Assembly (NCBI RefSeq): GCF_000737195.2
Contig: NZ_JALM01000020.1
Span: forward strand, 62,001 to 126,000
Length of the DNA: 64,000 bases
Origin: Sciscionella sediminilitoris
GTDB lineage: Bacteria > Actinomycetota > Actinomycetes > Mycobacteriales > Pseudonocardiaceae
Direction of reading: 5' to 3'
Shown here piece by piece: positions 50,225 through 58,859 of this stretch (the stretch's first letter is position 1; each line of letters opens with the position of its first letter). Made by a program: the position numbers and the translations under genes. The notes under the pieces were generated by a model. The model was not told where the DNA came from, did no database searches, and saw only the letters and a program-made list of their open reading frames with translations.

Positions 50225-50942
50225 GGTGTCCCCCGGCGACGACCCGGAGCAGGAATGCGGGATTGCCGAGAACGTAGCGGCCGAACATCCGGCGGGGTTC
50301 GCGCGCGAGCCGGTAGACCCATTCCATCCGGGCCCGGCGCATCCAGCCGGGCGCCCGGGGTACCCGCTGTGCGGTGAAGTCCAGGAAGGCGCCGACCGCG
50401 ATGCCCAGCCGCGCGCCGCTCGCGCCGAGGTGGGCGTCCAGCCAGAACTCCTGGCGCGGCATCCCCATTCCGACGAGGAGAATGCTCGCCCCGCTCGCCG
50501 CGACCTCGGCGGCCAGCCGGGCGCCGTCGGCGTGGTAGCCGTGCGCGGTACCGGCGATCGGCACCCCGCGCGCCCGCAAGCACCGCGCCGCGCGTTCGGC
50601 GACCCCGGGGTGCCCGCCGATGAGGAACACCCGGTGTCCGTGCGCGGCCGCCTGTCCGAGCAGCACCGGCAGGAAATCGGTGCCGTTGAGGTTGGCGGGA
50701 AAGCTGCGCCCGCGCAGCCGGGCGGCGATGGCCAGCCCGGCCCCGTCCGGGAGCACGAGGGCGGCGCGGTGGCACAACAGGGCGCGGAATCCAGGATCGC
50801 GCGCGGCGAGATTGCAGGCGTGCGCGTTGGCGAAGGCGAGCAGCGCGGGTTCCGGCTCCGCGATCAGTTCGGCGATCCGCGCCAGGGCCTGTTCCCGCCC
50901 GATCGCGGCGACCGGGACACCGAGCACGGTTATCGACTCCAC
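50214..50942 (-). CDS. WecB/TagA/CpsF-family glycosyltransferase (GT26)
   Basis: 242-residue GT26 enzyme. ANAHACNLAARD, LPDGAGLAIAARLRG, LNGTDFLPVLLG, RVFLIGGHPGVAERAA and LLVGMGMPRQEFWL are all family markers. GT26 members add N-acetylmannosamine(uronate) or a related sugar as the second residue on a lipid-linked intermediate. GTG 50942, three bp after the GH5 stop. It contacts the flippase gene through an 11-bp overlap, so the order is GH5, GT26, Wzx. Confidence 0.92.
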   Translation of the reverse strand: MESITVLGVPVAAIGREQALARIAELIAEPEPALLAFANAHACNLAARDPGFRALLCHRAALVLPDGAGLAIAARLRGRSFPANLNGTDFLPVLLGQAAAHGHRVFLIGGHPGVAERAARCLRARGVPIAGTAHGYHADGARLAAEVAASGASILLVGMGMPRQEFWLDAHLGASGARLGIAVGAFLDFTAQRVPRAPGWMRRARMEWVYRLAREPRRMFGRYVLGNPAFLLRVVAGGHRGQ

Positions 50943-50945
50943 CGC

Positions 50946-52094
50946 TCACCTCACCGTGCTGTGTCGTTCGAGCACGGCGGCCTGGCCGAGCCCGCGCCCG
51001 AGTGGCGGGGCGGTGCAGGAGCCACCCGCGCAGCCGTCCCCCGGTGATCTGGCCGTGTAGGCGGCGTGGATCTCCTCGCCGATCGAGCTGGCACTGAAAT
51101 AGGTGACCGGAAGCCTTGCCGCGTCCGCGATCCGGTACCACCGCTCGCCGAGTTCGTTCCATGCGCCGGGATCCCGCGCCTTGCTCGCGTTCGGCCAGCC
51201 CACCTCGCCGATCGAGCCGCGCACCCGGAAGCGCTGCAGCCAGTCGACGAAGGTGCGCAGATGCGCGAGCGCGCGGGTGCTCGCGCCCGGATACGCGCGC
51301 AGCTCGTAACCCGAGGGGTAGTCGGCGTCCACGAAGTACTGGTGCGCCGAATAGACGATGTTGTGCGCCGGGTCCCGGATCCACGGCCTCGGGTGATACC
51401 GCACCCAGGTGTCCACCGCGGCATACCCGGTGCCCTCGATCCACAACAGCGTGCGGTCCCCCGCGGCGCGCAACACGTCGACCACGGACTGCGAGAACCG
51501 CTGCCACACCACGGCGCTGATGTGGTTGGGCTCGTTCATGATGTCGTAGGCGTAGAGCGCGGGCTCGGTACGGAACGCCGTGGACAACCGGGACCAGAGA
51601 TCGTCGAGTTCGGCGGTGCCGATGCCGTTCCCGCACGCGGCGAGGCGCAGCCCGGGTTCCGGATTGCCCTGCGGGAAATGGCAGCCATTGTGCGCGTCGA
51701 GCACGACCTTGATGCCCGCCTTGGCGGCCCGGCGCAGCTGTGTCCGCAGCATCCGGACGGCCTGCGGATCGAGCGGAGCGCGCAGCCGGGGTTGCACCTG
51801 CGGCCAGAGGAAGGGCAGCCGGACCAGCCGGACTCCCCTGCGTGCCAGGAAGTCGTAGCCCGCCTGCGGTTGCGGGTCGTAGCTGACCCCGCGATATCCC
51901 GCGAACCAGACGGTGTCGAACAGGTTCACCCCGCGCAGCACCGGCCCGGCACCGTTCACATCCGTGGCCGTGGGCGCGGCGGATCGCCGCGCGCCCGGCG
52001 GCCCGCCGCCCGGTTCCGGAGCGCACGCGGACACGCCGAGTACGGCAACGGTGAAAACCGTGAGTAGTGTTCGCCCCCAATGACGATTCGTCAC
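50946..52094 (-). CDS. Glycoside hydrolase family 5 lipoprotein
   Basis: 382-residue predicted lipoprotein. A signal peptide ends in the lipobox GVSAC with Cys24, followed by a Pro/Gly-rich linker. The GH5 catalytic barrel spans about residues 50-360; the acid/base Glu is in YDIMNEPNH and the nucleophile Glu in SIGEVGWPN. An endo-hydrolase inside an EPS operon usually trims or releases the polymer, or clears misplaced chains. GTG 52094 lies six bases after a TACCAT -10-like element, so the mRNA is probably leaderless. Confidence 0.9.
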   Translation of the reverse strand: MTNRHWGRTLLTVFTVAVLGVSACAPEPGGGPPGARRSAAPTATDVNGAGPVLRGVNLFDTVWFAGYRGVSYDPQPQAGYDFLARRGVRLVRLPFLWPQVQPRLRAPLDPQAVRMLRTQLRRAAKAGIKVVLDAHNGCHFPQGNPEPGLRLAACGNGIGTAELDDLWSRLSTAFRTEPALYAYDIMNEPNHISAVVWQRFSQSVVDVLRAAGDRTLLWIEGTGYAAVDTWVRYHPRPWIRDPAHNIVYSAHQYFVDADYPSGYELRAYPGASTRALAHLRTFVDWLQRFRVRGSIGEVGWPNASKARDPGAWNELGERWYRIADAARLPVTYFSASSIGEEIHAAYTARSPGDGCAGGSCTAPPLGRGLGQAAVLERHSTVR

Positions 52095-52138
52095 GCGCTC
52101 ATGGTAGCCACACTTTCGCGTGAAGTACCCTCGGTCGT
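52095..52138. promoter_or_regulatory. Divergent promoter region with apparent leaderless starts
   Basis: Only 44 bp separate two divergent GTG starts. Leftward, TACCAT is followed by 6 nt and GTG (52094). Rightward, TACCCT (52126-52131) is followed by 7 nt and GTG (52139). Both fit TANNNT -10 boxes placing the transcript start at the initiation codon, and neither gene has a Shine-Dalgarno sequence. This would drive the GH5-GT26-Wzx and Wzz/Wzy arms together. Confidence 0.5.
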
Positions 52139-54268
52139 GTGAAAGTGTTCGGGCACCCAGAGTGGTTGGTTCGCGCGCTGACCCTGTTGCTCGGAGTGTT
52201 CATCGGCGCGGTGGTCGGCGGCTGCCTCGGCGTGCTGACCGGCAGCGGCCCGTCGAGCAGCGCGCAGCTGCTGTTGACCGCGGGCCCGAAAGCCGGGGCG
52301 CACGGACTCGATCTCGGTTCCCAGGCACGGTACGTGGAGAACTTCACCACCACGGTCACCGCGCTGGCGCCCACCGCGACGGTACGCGAGGCGGCGGGCG
52401 CGCGGATACCGTTCGCCGCAGGGGATCGCATCACCGCGGAAAGCGATCCGGGAACCGAACTCGTGCGCGTCACGGTCTCCGGCGGCGAACGACTGCGCGC
52501 CAAGGCCACGGCGGCCGCGGAAGCATTGGCCGGGCTGGCCGAACGCGAACAGCCCCGCCCGGATGTGCTGCGCGCCCGGGTCAGTACGACGGGCGGTCCG
52601 GTCGAGGATCACCGCGCGGAATCCGCCGTCCGCCTCGGTGGGCTCGGTGCCGTGCTCGGTCTGCTCGGTGCGCTGCTGCTGCGCGAACTGCGCGAGCGCG
52701 GCGGCCGGATCCGCCGCGAGCCAAGGCTTTCCGCGCCCGCGGCCACGGATGCGTTCGCCACCGAACTCAATGCGGTACTCGCCTGCTGGTGGCGGCGCGC
52801 CCGCACGCTCCGGGGTGCCGCGGTCGGCGCCGCGGCACTGTTCGCGGTGTTCGGTTACGGCCTCACCGGTTCCTGGATTCCACCCTTGGCGGTTGCCCTG
52901 CTTGCGGGATACCGGGGCCTGCGCGATCCACGGTTCGCCGCCGCGAGCGTGTGCCTTTTCGGATTCGGCCCGCTGCCGACGAAGATCGAGACCGTCCGCC
53001 TGGGACCGGTGACCCCCACCGTGCTGGAGATCGCGATCCTGCTCGGCCTGCTGTGCACCGTACTCCGGCCCGGAACCGGCCGGAACGGCTTTCCCGTCCG
53101 GTGGCAACTGGGGTTGTTCCTCGCCGTGCTGCTGTTCGGCGCACTGGTGGGTTTCACCCGTGGCGGGGACCCGGAGCAGATCATCGAGTCGGTGCGCGCC
53201 CTCGGCACCGTGCTGGCGCTCCCGGTGCTCTACCGCGCGTTCACCGGGCGGTTCACCGAACTGCTCGCCCTGCTGCTCCTCGGTGGCGCTGCCGCCGCGG
53301 CGGCGGCCATCCTCGCCGCGGGGCTCGGGCTCGCTCCGCTGCTCGCCGATGAACGGACCCAGGTGCTCACCGGAAGCGATGCCTCGGATGTCAGCAGACT
53401 GAACAGTCCGGTCCTGATGCTCTGCGGCCCGCTGCTGATCCTGTTGTGTTCCGGGCTGGTGCGCCCGCGCCGGATCTGGGTCTTCCTCGCGCTTTTCGCG
53501 CCGGTGTTCGCCATGGAAGCGCTGAGCTTCAACCGGTCCACCTGGGGTCCGCTGCTCGCCGGGATCGTGCTCATCGCCGGGCTGCGCGGCGGGTTGCGCG
53601 GTATCGTGCGGCGCGGGATCGGCCTGATCGTCCTCGGCGGCCTGGTGCTCGGCATCGCCTTTTCCGGGGCACTCGGGCGCACCGGGGACGCGCTCGCCGA
53701 GCGGGTGAACAGTCTGGTCAGCGGGGCAGCGCTGGCCGAGGACAGCCTCACCGATCGCCTGCAGGAGAACAGCGCGGCCTGGTCCACGCTCGGCGAGCGG
53801 CCGCTGCTGGGCACCGGGCTCGGGGTAACCTATGGCGGCACCTTCATCACCTATGACGACGTGATGAGCAGGCTGCGGGTGGACGACCGGCCCTATATGC
53901 ACAACCAGTATCTGCGGATCTGGCTGTCCCTCGGCCTTGCCGGGCTGTTCGCCTTCGGCGCGCTCGGGGTCCGGGCGATCACCGTGACCGCGCACAGCTG
54001 GCGGGCACGGGCGCCGGGAGCTCCGGCCACGGTGGCGCTCGGTTTCGGCCTGGCGCTGGTGGCCGCGGTGAGTATCTTCCAGACCACCCTCATCGCGCGG
54101 GAATACGTCATCGGCACGGCCGTGCTGCTGGCCGCCCTGCTACTCGCCGCCCGGTGGATCCCGGCGGCCGAACCCCACGCCCGGGCACACCGGCGCGCCC
54201 GGTTCGCCGCGCACTGGCGCGACCGCGCGCGAGCAGAAGGAGGAGAATATGCGTTGGCTGCGCGATAA
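52139..54268 (+). CDS. Wzz-Wzy fusion: chain-length regulator joined to O-antigen-polymerase-like protein
   Basis: 709 residues. The first 190 or so resemble a short Wzz/YveK chain-length protein: TM1 at about 12-34, an extracytoplasmic part (QLLLTAGPKAGAHGLDLGSQ, ITAESDPGTELVRVTVSGGE), then TM2 (LGGLGAVLGLLGALLLREL). From about residue 215 a polytopic Wzy/WaaL-like polymerase follows, with about 11-12 helices and a large loop: SFNRSTWGPLLAGIVLIAG, GERPLLGTGLGVTYGGTF and MHNQYLRIWLSLGLAGL, whose His near Asn-Gln-Tyr is typical of O-antigen ligase/polymerase loops. The next gene overlaps by 20 bp and encodes a separate Wzz. Confidence 0.85.
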   Translation: MKVFGHPEWLVRALTLLLGVFIGAVVGGCLGVLTGSGPSSSAQLLLTAGPKAGAHGLDLGSQARYVENFTTTVTALAPTATVREAAGARIPFAAGDRITAESDPGTELVRVTVSGGERLRAKATAAAEALAGLAEREQPRPDVLRARVSTTGGPVEDHRAESAVRLGGLGAVLGLLGALLLRELRERGGRIRREPRLSAPAATDAFATELNAVLACWWRRARTLRGAAVGAAALFAVFGYGLTGSWIPPLAVALLAGYRGLRDPRFAAASVCLFGFGPLPTKIETVRLGPVTPTVLEIAILLGLLCTVLRPGTGRNGFPVRWQLGLFLAVLLFGALVGFTRGGDPEQIIESVRALGTVLALPVLYRAFTGRFTELLALLLLGGAAAAAAAILAAGLGLAPLLADERTQVLTGSDASDVSRLNSPVLMLCGPLLILLCSGLVRPRRIWVFLALFAPVFAMEALSFNRSTWGPLLAGIVLIAGLRGGLRGIVRRGIGLIVLGGLVLGIAFSGALGRTGDALAERVNSLVSGAALAEDSLTDRLQENSAAWSTLGERPLLGTGLGVTYGGTFITYDDVMSRLRVDDRPYMHNQYLRIWLSLGLAGLFAFGALGVRAITVTAHSWRARAPGAPATVALGFGLALVAAVSIFQTTLIAREYVIGTAVLLAALLLAARWIPAAEPHARAHRRARFAAHWRDRARAEGGEYALAAR

Positions 54269-54863
54269 CTGGTGGCTGACCGCCACACTGGCCGGGGCAC
54301 TGCTCGGTGTGCTGGTGATGCTCGGCGTCTCGCTCTATCTCGGTACCCGCCCGGTCACGGCGACCGCCCAGATCCTCGCCACCCCGGGACCGAGCAAGAG
54401 CGGCTCCGATATCTACACCGCCGATCAGTACGTCAGCCAGCGGATGTCCACCTATGCCGGGCTGGCCACCAGCGACCGGGTGGTGCAACCGGCCGCCGCC
54501 GGGCTCGGTACGACCGCGAACGCGCTCGCCGCACAGGTCAAGGCCACCGTCGTGGACAACACCACGATGCTGAGCCTGACCGTCACGGGATCCGATCGCG
54601 GTGCGGCCGAACGCGCGGGAATCGCGGTAACGCGCTCCTTCGTGGACACGATCACCAGGTTGGAGCAGGTCGACGACGCGGATTCGCGGGTGCGCGTCGA
54701 GGTCGTCTCCCCGCCGTCCGCGGCCGACAAGGGCACCCGGCTGCCCCTCGGTCTCGGTATCCCCGGCGGGCTGCTCGCCGGCGCGCTGCTCGGCTATCTG
54801 GTGACCGTACTGGCGCGCTGGCTGTACCCGAAGTGGCGCCAGCCGGTCGGCGCGCTTTCCTGA
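54249..54863 (+). CDS. Wzz/YveK-like chain-length/capsular polysaccharide protein
   Basis: 204-residue membrane protein. TM1 is WWLTATLAGALLGVLVMLG, then a periplasm-side region with VTATAQILATPGPSKSGSDI and a helical part (YVSQRMSTYAGLATSDRVVQ). TM2 is GIPGGLLAGALLGYLVTVLA with a short cytoplasmic tail. There is no tyrosine-kinase domain or Tyr-rich tail, so a separate kinase is absent or encoded elsewhere. AAGGAGG precedes the ATG, and the gene overlaps the Wzz-Wzy fusion by 20 bp. Having two Wzz-like domains side by side suggests a hetero-oligomer controlling chain length. Confidence 0.85.
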   Translation: MRWLRDNWWLTATLAGALLGVLVMLGVSLYLGTRPVTATAQILATPGPSKSGSDIYTADQYVSQRMSTYAGLATSDRVVQPAAAGLGTTANALAAQVKATVVDNTTMLSLTVTGSDRGAAERAGIAVTRSFVDTITRLEQVDDADSRVRVEVVSPPSAADKGTRLPLGLGIPGGLLAGALLGYLVTVLARWLYPKWRQPVGALS

Positions 54864-54886
54864 GCCCGAGCGGAGATTGCCAAGCG

Positions 54887-55936
54887 ATGCGTGTACTCGT
54901 CGAACTGCCCGAGGAACTCGACGCCGAACAGTGGCGGGCCAGGCACGCCGAGGGAGCCGTGCCGGACGCGACACCCTACGGGCTGCACCGCATCGGGGAT
55001 GCGCGCACCGCGGTGCGGTTCCGGCCCCCACTGCGCCGGGCTACCGGGATCGCCACCAAGGTGCGCAACCGGCTCGGCGGCTATGACGTGCTCGCCAAGG
55101 CCCTCGCGCCGCACCGCTTCGGCGCGGATGTGTTGCTGTGCATGGACGAACGCACCGGCATCCCGGCGGCACTGCATCCGGGGCGCACCCCGGTGGTCTC
55201 CGGGATCGCCTGGCTCGAGGATCCGCGTTCGCTTTCCGCGGCCCACGCCCGCCTCGCGGCCACCGGGATGCGCAGGATGGCGGCCGTGTTCAGCCAGAGC
55301 CCCGCGCTGACCCCGGCGCTGTGCGAACACTGGGATCTCGATCCGGGGCGGGTGCACGAGATCGACCTCGGTATCGACGAGCAGTTCTATCCGGCCCAGC
55401 CCGAGGAAACCGCGGGCCCGATCGTGGCCAGTGTCGGCGATGACCGCAACCGCGACCACGCCACCCTGGTCGCGGCGGTCGCCGCGGCGCGCGCGGGCGG
55501 GACCGGATGCACGCTCGAACTGGCCACCACCCTGCCGGTCGAGGTGCCCGAATCGCTCGGTGTGGTGCACCGCAAGCGAATGGGCGCGGGCATGCGCGGG
55601 ATCTACCGGCGCTGCGGGCTCGTCGCGGTGGCACTGCACGAGAACCGGGTCGGCTCCGGGCTCACCGTGGTGCTCGAGGCGATGGCCAGTGCCCGCCCGA
55701 TCGTGGTGACCGCGAACCCCGGAATGGAACGGTATGTGCGGCACGGGATCGACGGTCTCCTCGTCCCGGCGGGGGACCCGGCGGCGATGGGCGCGGCGAT
55801 CGGTGAGCTGCTGGCCGATCCGCAGCGTTGCCGGGCCATGGGCCGCGCCGCGCGGGCGCGCGTGCGGGAACGGTTCACCTCGGCCCACATGGCCGGGCAA
55901 CTACGCGAACTACTGGGGAAGGCGGTGCGGCGGTGA
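54887..55936 (+). CDS. GT4-like glycosyltransferase
   Basis: 349-residue GT-B protein. The C-terminal donor half is clear: GPIVASVGDDRNRDHATLVA, GIYRRCGLVAVALHENRVG, then GLTVVLEAMASARPIVVTAN with the EX7E-like region and DGLLVPAGDPAAMGAAIGEL. The N-terminal acceptor half is less typical (HRIGDARTAVRFRPPLRRAT). ATG 54887 lies after GGAGATTGCCAAGCG. It overlaps the downstream aminotransferase by 4 bp (GTGA). Confidence 0.85.
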   Translation: MRVLVELPEELDAEQWRARHAEGAVPDATPYGLHRIGDARTAVRFRPPLRRATGIATKVRNRLGGYDVLAKALAPHRFGADVLLCMDERTGIPAALHPGRTPVVSGIAWLEDPRSLSAAHARLAATGMRRMAAVFSQSPALTPALCEHWDLDPGRVHEIDLGIDEQFYPAQPEETAGPIVASVGDDRNRDHATLVAAVAAARAGGTGCTLELATTLPVEVPESLGVVHRKRMGAGMRGIYRRCGLVAVALHENRVGSGLTVVLEAMASARPIVVTANPGMERYVRHGIDGLLVPAGDPAAMGAAIGELLADPQRCRAMGRAARARVRERFTSAHMAGQLRELLGKAVRR

Positions 55937-57258
55937 GATTCGGGGAATCGGTGCGCGCCCAGCGGAGACTGCACGAGCTGGTGCCCGGCGGGGCGCATAC
56001 CTACGCGCGCGGCAGCGATCAGTATCCCGAGGACATGGCACCGGTTCTGCGCCGTGGCAAGGGTTCCCGGGTCTGGGACCTGGACGGGAACGAGTTCGTC
56101 GAGTACGGCATGGGCCTGCGCTCGGTGACCCTCGGGCACGCCTTTCCCCCGGTGTGCGAAGCGGTCGCGAACCAGCTCGCCGAAGGGGTTTCGTTCACCC
56201 GGCCCACCGAGCTCGAACTCGCCGCCGCCGAGGACTTCCTGCGCCTCGTTCCCGGTGCGGAGATGGTCAAGTTCGCCAAGAACGGCTCGGACGCGACCAC
56301 GGCGGCCGTCCGGCTTTCCCGCGCGGCCACCGGAAGGGACATGGTCGCGATCGCCGATCAGCCGTTCTACTCCACCGCGGACTGGTTCGTCGGCCAGCTC
56401 GAGATGCGCTCCGGGGTACCCGAGGACGAGCGAGGCCGCACGGTCCGGTTCCGCTACAACGATCTCGGTTCCCTGCGGGAATGTTTCGAGCGCTTCCCCG
56501 GCCAGATCGCCTGCGTGCTGCTCGAGGCCGCCACCGCGCTCGCCGAGCCCGAACCCGGCTTCCTGCAAGGGATCCGCGCGCTGTGCGACCGGTTCGGGGC
56601 GGTGCTGGTGTTCGACGAGATCATCACCGGATTCCGCTGGTCCGCGGGCGGTGCGCAGTCCGTCTACGGTGTGGTCCCGGACCTGTCGACCTGGGGCAAG
56701 GCCATGGGCAACGGTTTCGCGATCGCCGCACTGGCCGGGCGCCGCGAGCTGATGGAGCTCGGCGGGTTGCGCACCGACCAGCGCAGGACCTTCCTGCTGT
56801 CCACCACCAACGGTCCGGAAACCATCGGCCTCGCCGCATTCCGGGCCGTCGCCCGGGTCTACACCGAACAGGATCCGGTCGCCGCCATGGAACGCAGCGG
56901 CCGCGCGCTCGCCGAGGGCATCAACGCACTCGCCGCCGAACACGGGCTCGAGGAGGCGGTCCGGGTGATCGGGCGTCCCAGCTGTGCCGTGTTCACCACC
57001 AAGGACGCGGACGGCAAGCCATCGCAGGAATTCCGCACCCTCTGGCTCGCCGAGCTCCTCGCCCGCGGGGTACTGGGACAGTCCTTCGTCGTCTCCGCGG
57101 CACACGACGAAACCGATATCGCGCACACCATCGAGGCCGCGGGCCACGCGCTCACCGTCTACCGCAAGGCCCTCGATTCCGGTGGTGTCACCGGCTTTCT
57201 GCGCGGCGGGCCGGTCGCCCCGGCGCTGCGCGCGCACGCCGCACCGCGCCGCCTGTGA
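55933..57258 (+). CDS. Class III aminotransferase, glutamate-1-semialdehyde aminomutase-like
   Basis: 441-residue PLP enzyme related to HemL and class III sugar-pathway aminotransferases. FAKNGSDATTAAVRLSRAAT is the phosphate-binding region, VFDEIITGFRWSAGG carries the PLP aspartate, and the Schiff-base Lys is in DLSTWGKAMGNGFAIAALAG. It is encoded in the EPS operon rather than with haem genes, and follows a glycosyltransferase with a GTGA overlap. It may aminate a keto sugar or make an unusual amino substituent of the polymer. Its stop lies 2 bp from the convergent MarR stop. Confidence 0.85.
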   Translation: MRFGESVRAQRRLHELVPGGAHTYARGSDQYPEDMAPVLRRGKGSRVWDLDGNEFVEYGMGLRSVTLGHAFPPVCEAVANQLAEGVSFTRPTELELAAAEDFLRLVPGAEMVKFAKNGSDATTAAVRLSRAATGRDMVAIADQPFYSTADWFVGQLEMRSGVPEDERGRTVRFRYNDLGSLRECFERFPGQIACVLLEAATALAEPEPGFLQGIRALCDRFGAVLVFDEIITGFRWSAGGAQSVYGVVPDLSTWGKAMGNGFAIAALAGRRELMELGGLRTDQRRTFLLSTTNGPETIGLAAFRAVARVYTEQDPVAAMERSGRALAEGINALAAEHGLEEAVRVIGRPSCAVFTTKDADGKPSQEFRTLWLAELLARGVLGQSFVVSAAHDETDIAHTIEAAGHALTVYRKALDSGGVTGFLRGGPVAPALRAHAAPRRL

Positions 57259-57260
57259 GC

Positions 57261-57758
57261 TCAGGTGTGCCGATTGCGGGGTGCGGCGGAGCGGGGTGGC
57301 TGGGCGCGCATGTGATCGCGGACCTTGGTCATGGTGTCGCCGAGGGCTGTCAGGTCCGTTGTGGACAGTGGGGTGAACAGCAGCTCGCGCACGAGTTCGA
57401 TGTGTCCGGGCAGGATCTTGGCGACCCGGTCGAGGCCGTCCCGGGTGATCGTCACCAGAGTGGCGCGCTGATCCTCGGGACTGGAGGCTCGGGTGATCAG
57501 CCCGGCCTTCTCCAGCAGCCCGGCCTGATGAGTCAGGCCGCTGCGACTGTAGACGACACCATCAGCGAGCGCGGTCATGGTCAGCTGCCGCTTCGGGGCA
57601 TCGGCGAGCCGGGCCAGTAGCTGGAACTGGACGTAACTGAGCTCCCCAGCCGCACGCACCTGCTGCTCGACGGCATGATGCAGCAGGCTCACCGACTCCA
57701 TCAGCGCGAAGTAGGTGTTCAGCTGCTCGGGTTCCAGCTCCTCTGCCATACCACCCAT
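57261..57758 (-). CDS. MarR-family transcriptional regulator
   Basis: 165-residue MarR repressor-type protein. The winged HTH is centred at residues 45-110 (SYVQFQLLARLADAPKRQLT, LADGVVYSRSGLTHQAGLLE, GLITRASSPEDQRATLVTIT), with N- and C-terminal dimerisation helices. It is divergent from a quinone reductase gene. Three CTTCGA-type palindromes lie between the two genes, one of them 9 bp upstream of its own start, so autorepression is expected. It likely senses electrophiles such as quinones or enals, judged from the regulated enzymes. ATG 57758 or 57749. Confidence 0.92.
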   Translation of the reverse strand: MGGMAEELEPEQLNTYFALMESVSLLHHAVEQQVRAAGELSYVQFQLLARLADAPKRQLTMTALADGVVYSRSGLTHQAGLLEKAGLITRASSPEDQRATLVTITRDGLDRVAKILPGHIELVRELLFTPLSTTDLTALGDTMTKVRDHMRAQPPRSAAPRNRHT

Positions 57759-57766
57759 TCTAGTTA

Positions 57767-57859
57767 CTTCGACATCGAAGCATAGTGACGCACTTCACCG
57801 AACGAACGGTTTGCTTCGAATTCGAAGTAAGCTAGCCTGGAATCACTTCGACATCGAAG
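57767..57859. promoter_or_regulatory. Three MarR operators (CTTCGA-N2-TCGAAG)
   Basis: Sites at 57767-57780 and 57846-57859 are identical (CTTCGACATCGAAG). The middle site, 57814-57827, is the perfect palindrome CTTCGAATTCGAAG. Centre spacings are 47 and 32 bp. The outer sites sit just upstream of the start codons of marR and of the quinone reductase gene, and the middle one lies in the shared promoter area. No other copies were noticed in the window. Confidence 0.85.
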
Positions 57860-57879
57860 CAAATTTGAAGGAGGAAGTC

Positions 57880-58818
57880 ATGCAGGCAGTGCGTTACCAC
57901 AGCTACGGCGGCAGCGAGGTGCTCGTCCACGAGGAGACCGAGCGCCCCGTGCCCGGCGCGGGAGAGGTGCTGATCGAGGTCGCGGGCACCTCGTTCAACC
58001 CGGTGGACATCGGCATCCGGGTCGGCGCCCTGCAGGAGGTGTTCCCGCTGGAGTTCCCGCACACCCCCGGAATCGACGTGGCCGGGACGATCGCCGAACT
58101 CGGCGCCGGGGTCGAGGGCTGGCGGACCGGTGAGAACGTGGTGGCGTTCCTGCCGATGAACGCCGACGGTGCCGCGGCCGAGTACGTGATCGCACCCGCC
58201 GAGGCGCTTGCCAGCGCGCCGCGGACGGTCGAACTGGCGGACGCCGCCGCACTGCCGGTCGGCGGGCTGACCGCCTGGCAGGCCCTGTTCGACCTCGCCG
58301 GGCTGCGCGCGGGACAGACGGTCCTGGTCAACGGCGCGGGCGGCGCCGTGGGCGGGTACGCCGTGCAGCTCGCCCATCAGGCGGGAGCGCAGGTCAGCGC
58401 CACCGCGAGCGAGCGGAACGCGGACCGGCTGCGCACCGAGGGCGCCGACCGGATCCTCGGCTACCTGGACCTCGCGGCCACCCCGCTGACCGTGGAAGGC
58501 GGGCCCTTCGACGTGGTGGTCAACCTCGTCTCGACCAGCCCGGAGGAAACCGCCGCGCTGGCCGATCTCGTCCGGGATGGTGGCGCACTCGTTTCCACCA
58601 CCACCCCGCCACCGGAGAACCCCGGACGCGGCATCCGCACCGCGCGCGTTTTCGTGCTCAGCAAGGCCGATCAGCTCGCCGAACTGGTCACCCGCGTCGA
58701 CCGCGGCGAACTGCGCATCGACGTCGCCGCCCACCGCAGGATCGCCGAACTGCCCGCCGTGCACGAGGAGGCCGCGACCGGGCGGCTCGCGGGCAAGACC
58801 GTGCTCACCCCGGCCTGA
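57880..58818 (+). CDS. NADP-dependent quinone oxidoreductase-like MDR enzyme
   Basis: 312-residue zinc-free MDR reductase. N-terminal GroES-like fold (RYHSYGGSEVLVHEETERPV, FPHTPGIDVAGTIAELGAGV), and NADPH loop VNGAGGAVGGYAVQLAHQAG. It reduces quinones or enones. A strong AAGGAGG ribosome binding site precedes the ATG. It is the first gene under MarR control, followed 41 bp later by an old yellow enzyme: a two-enzyme electrophile detoxification unit. Confidence 0.9.
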   Translation: MQAVRYHSYGGSEVLVHEETERPVPGAGEVLIEVAGTSFNPVDIGIRVGALQEVFPLEFPHTPGIDVAGTIAELGAGVEGWRTGENVVAFLPMNADGAAAEYVIAPAEALASAPRTVELADAAALPVGGLTAWQALFDLAGLRAGQTVLVNGAGGAVGGYAVQLAHQAGAQVSATASERNADRLRTEGADRILGYLDLAATPLTVEGGPFDVVVNLVSTSPEETAALADLVRDGGALVSTTTPPPENPGRGIRTARVFVLSKADQLAELVTRVDRGELRIDVAAHRRIAELPAVHEEAATGRLAGKTVLTPA

Positions 58819-58859
58819 CCCCTCGTACCAGCAAAGGCCCTGCCAGAAAGGGAAAACCG

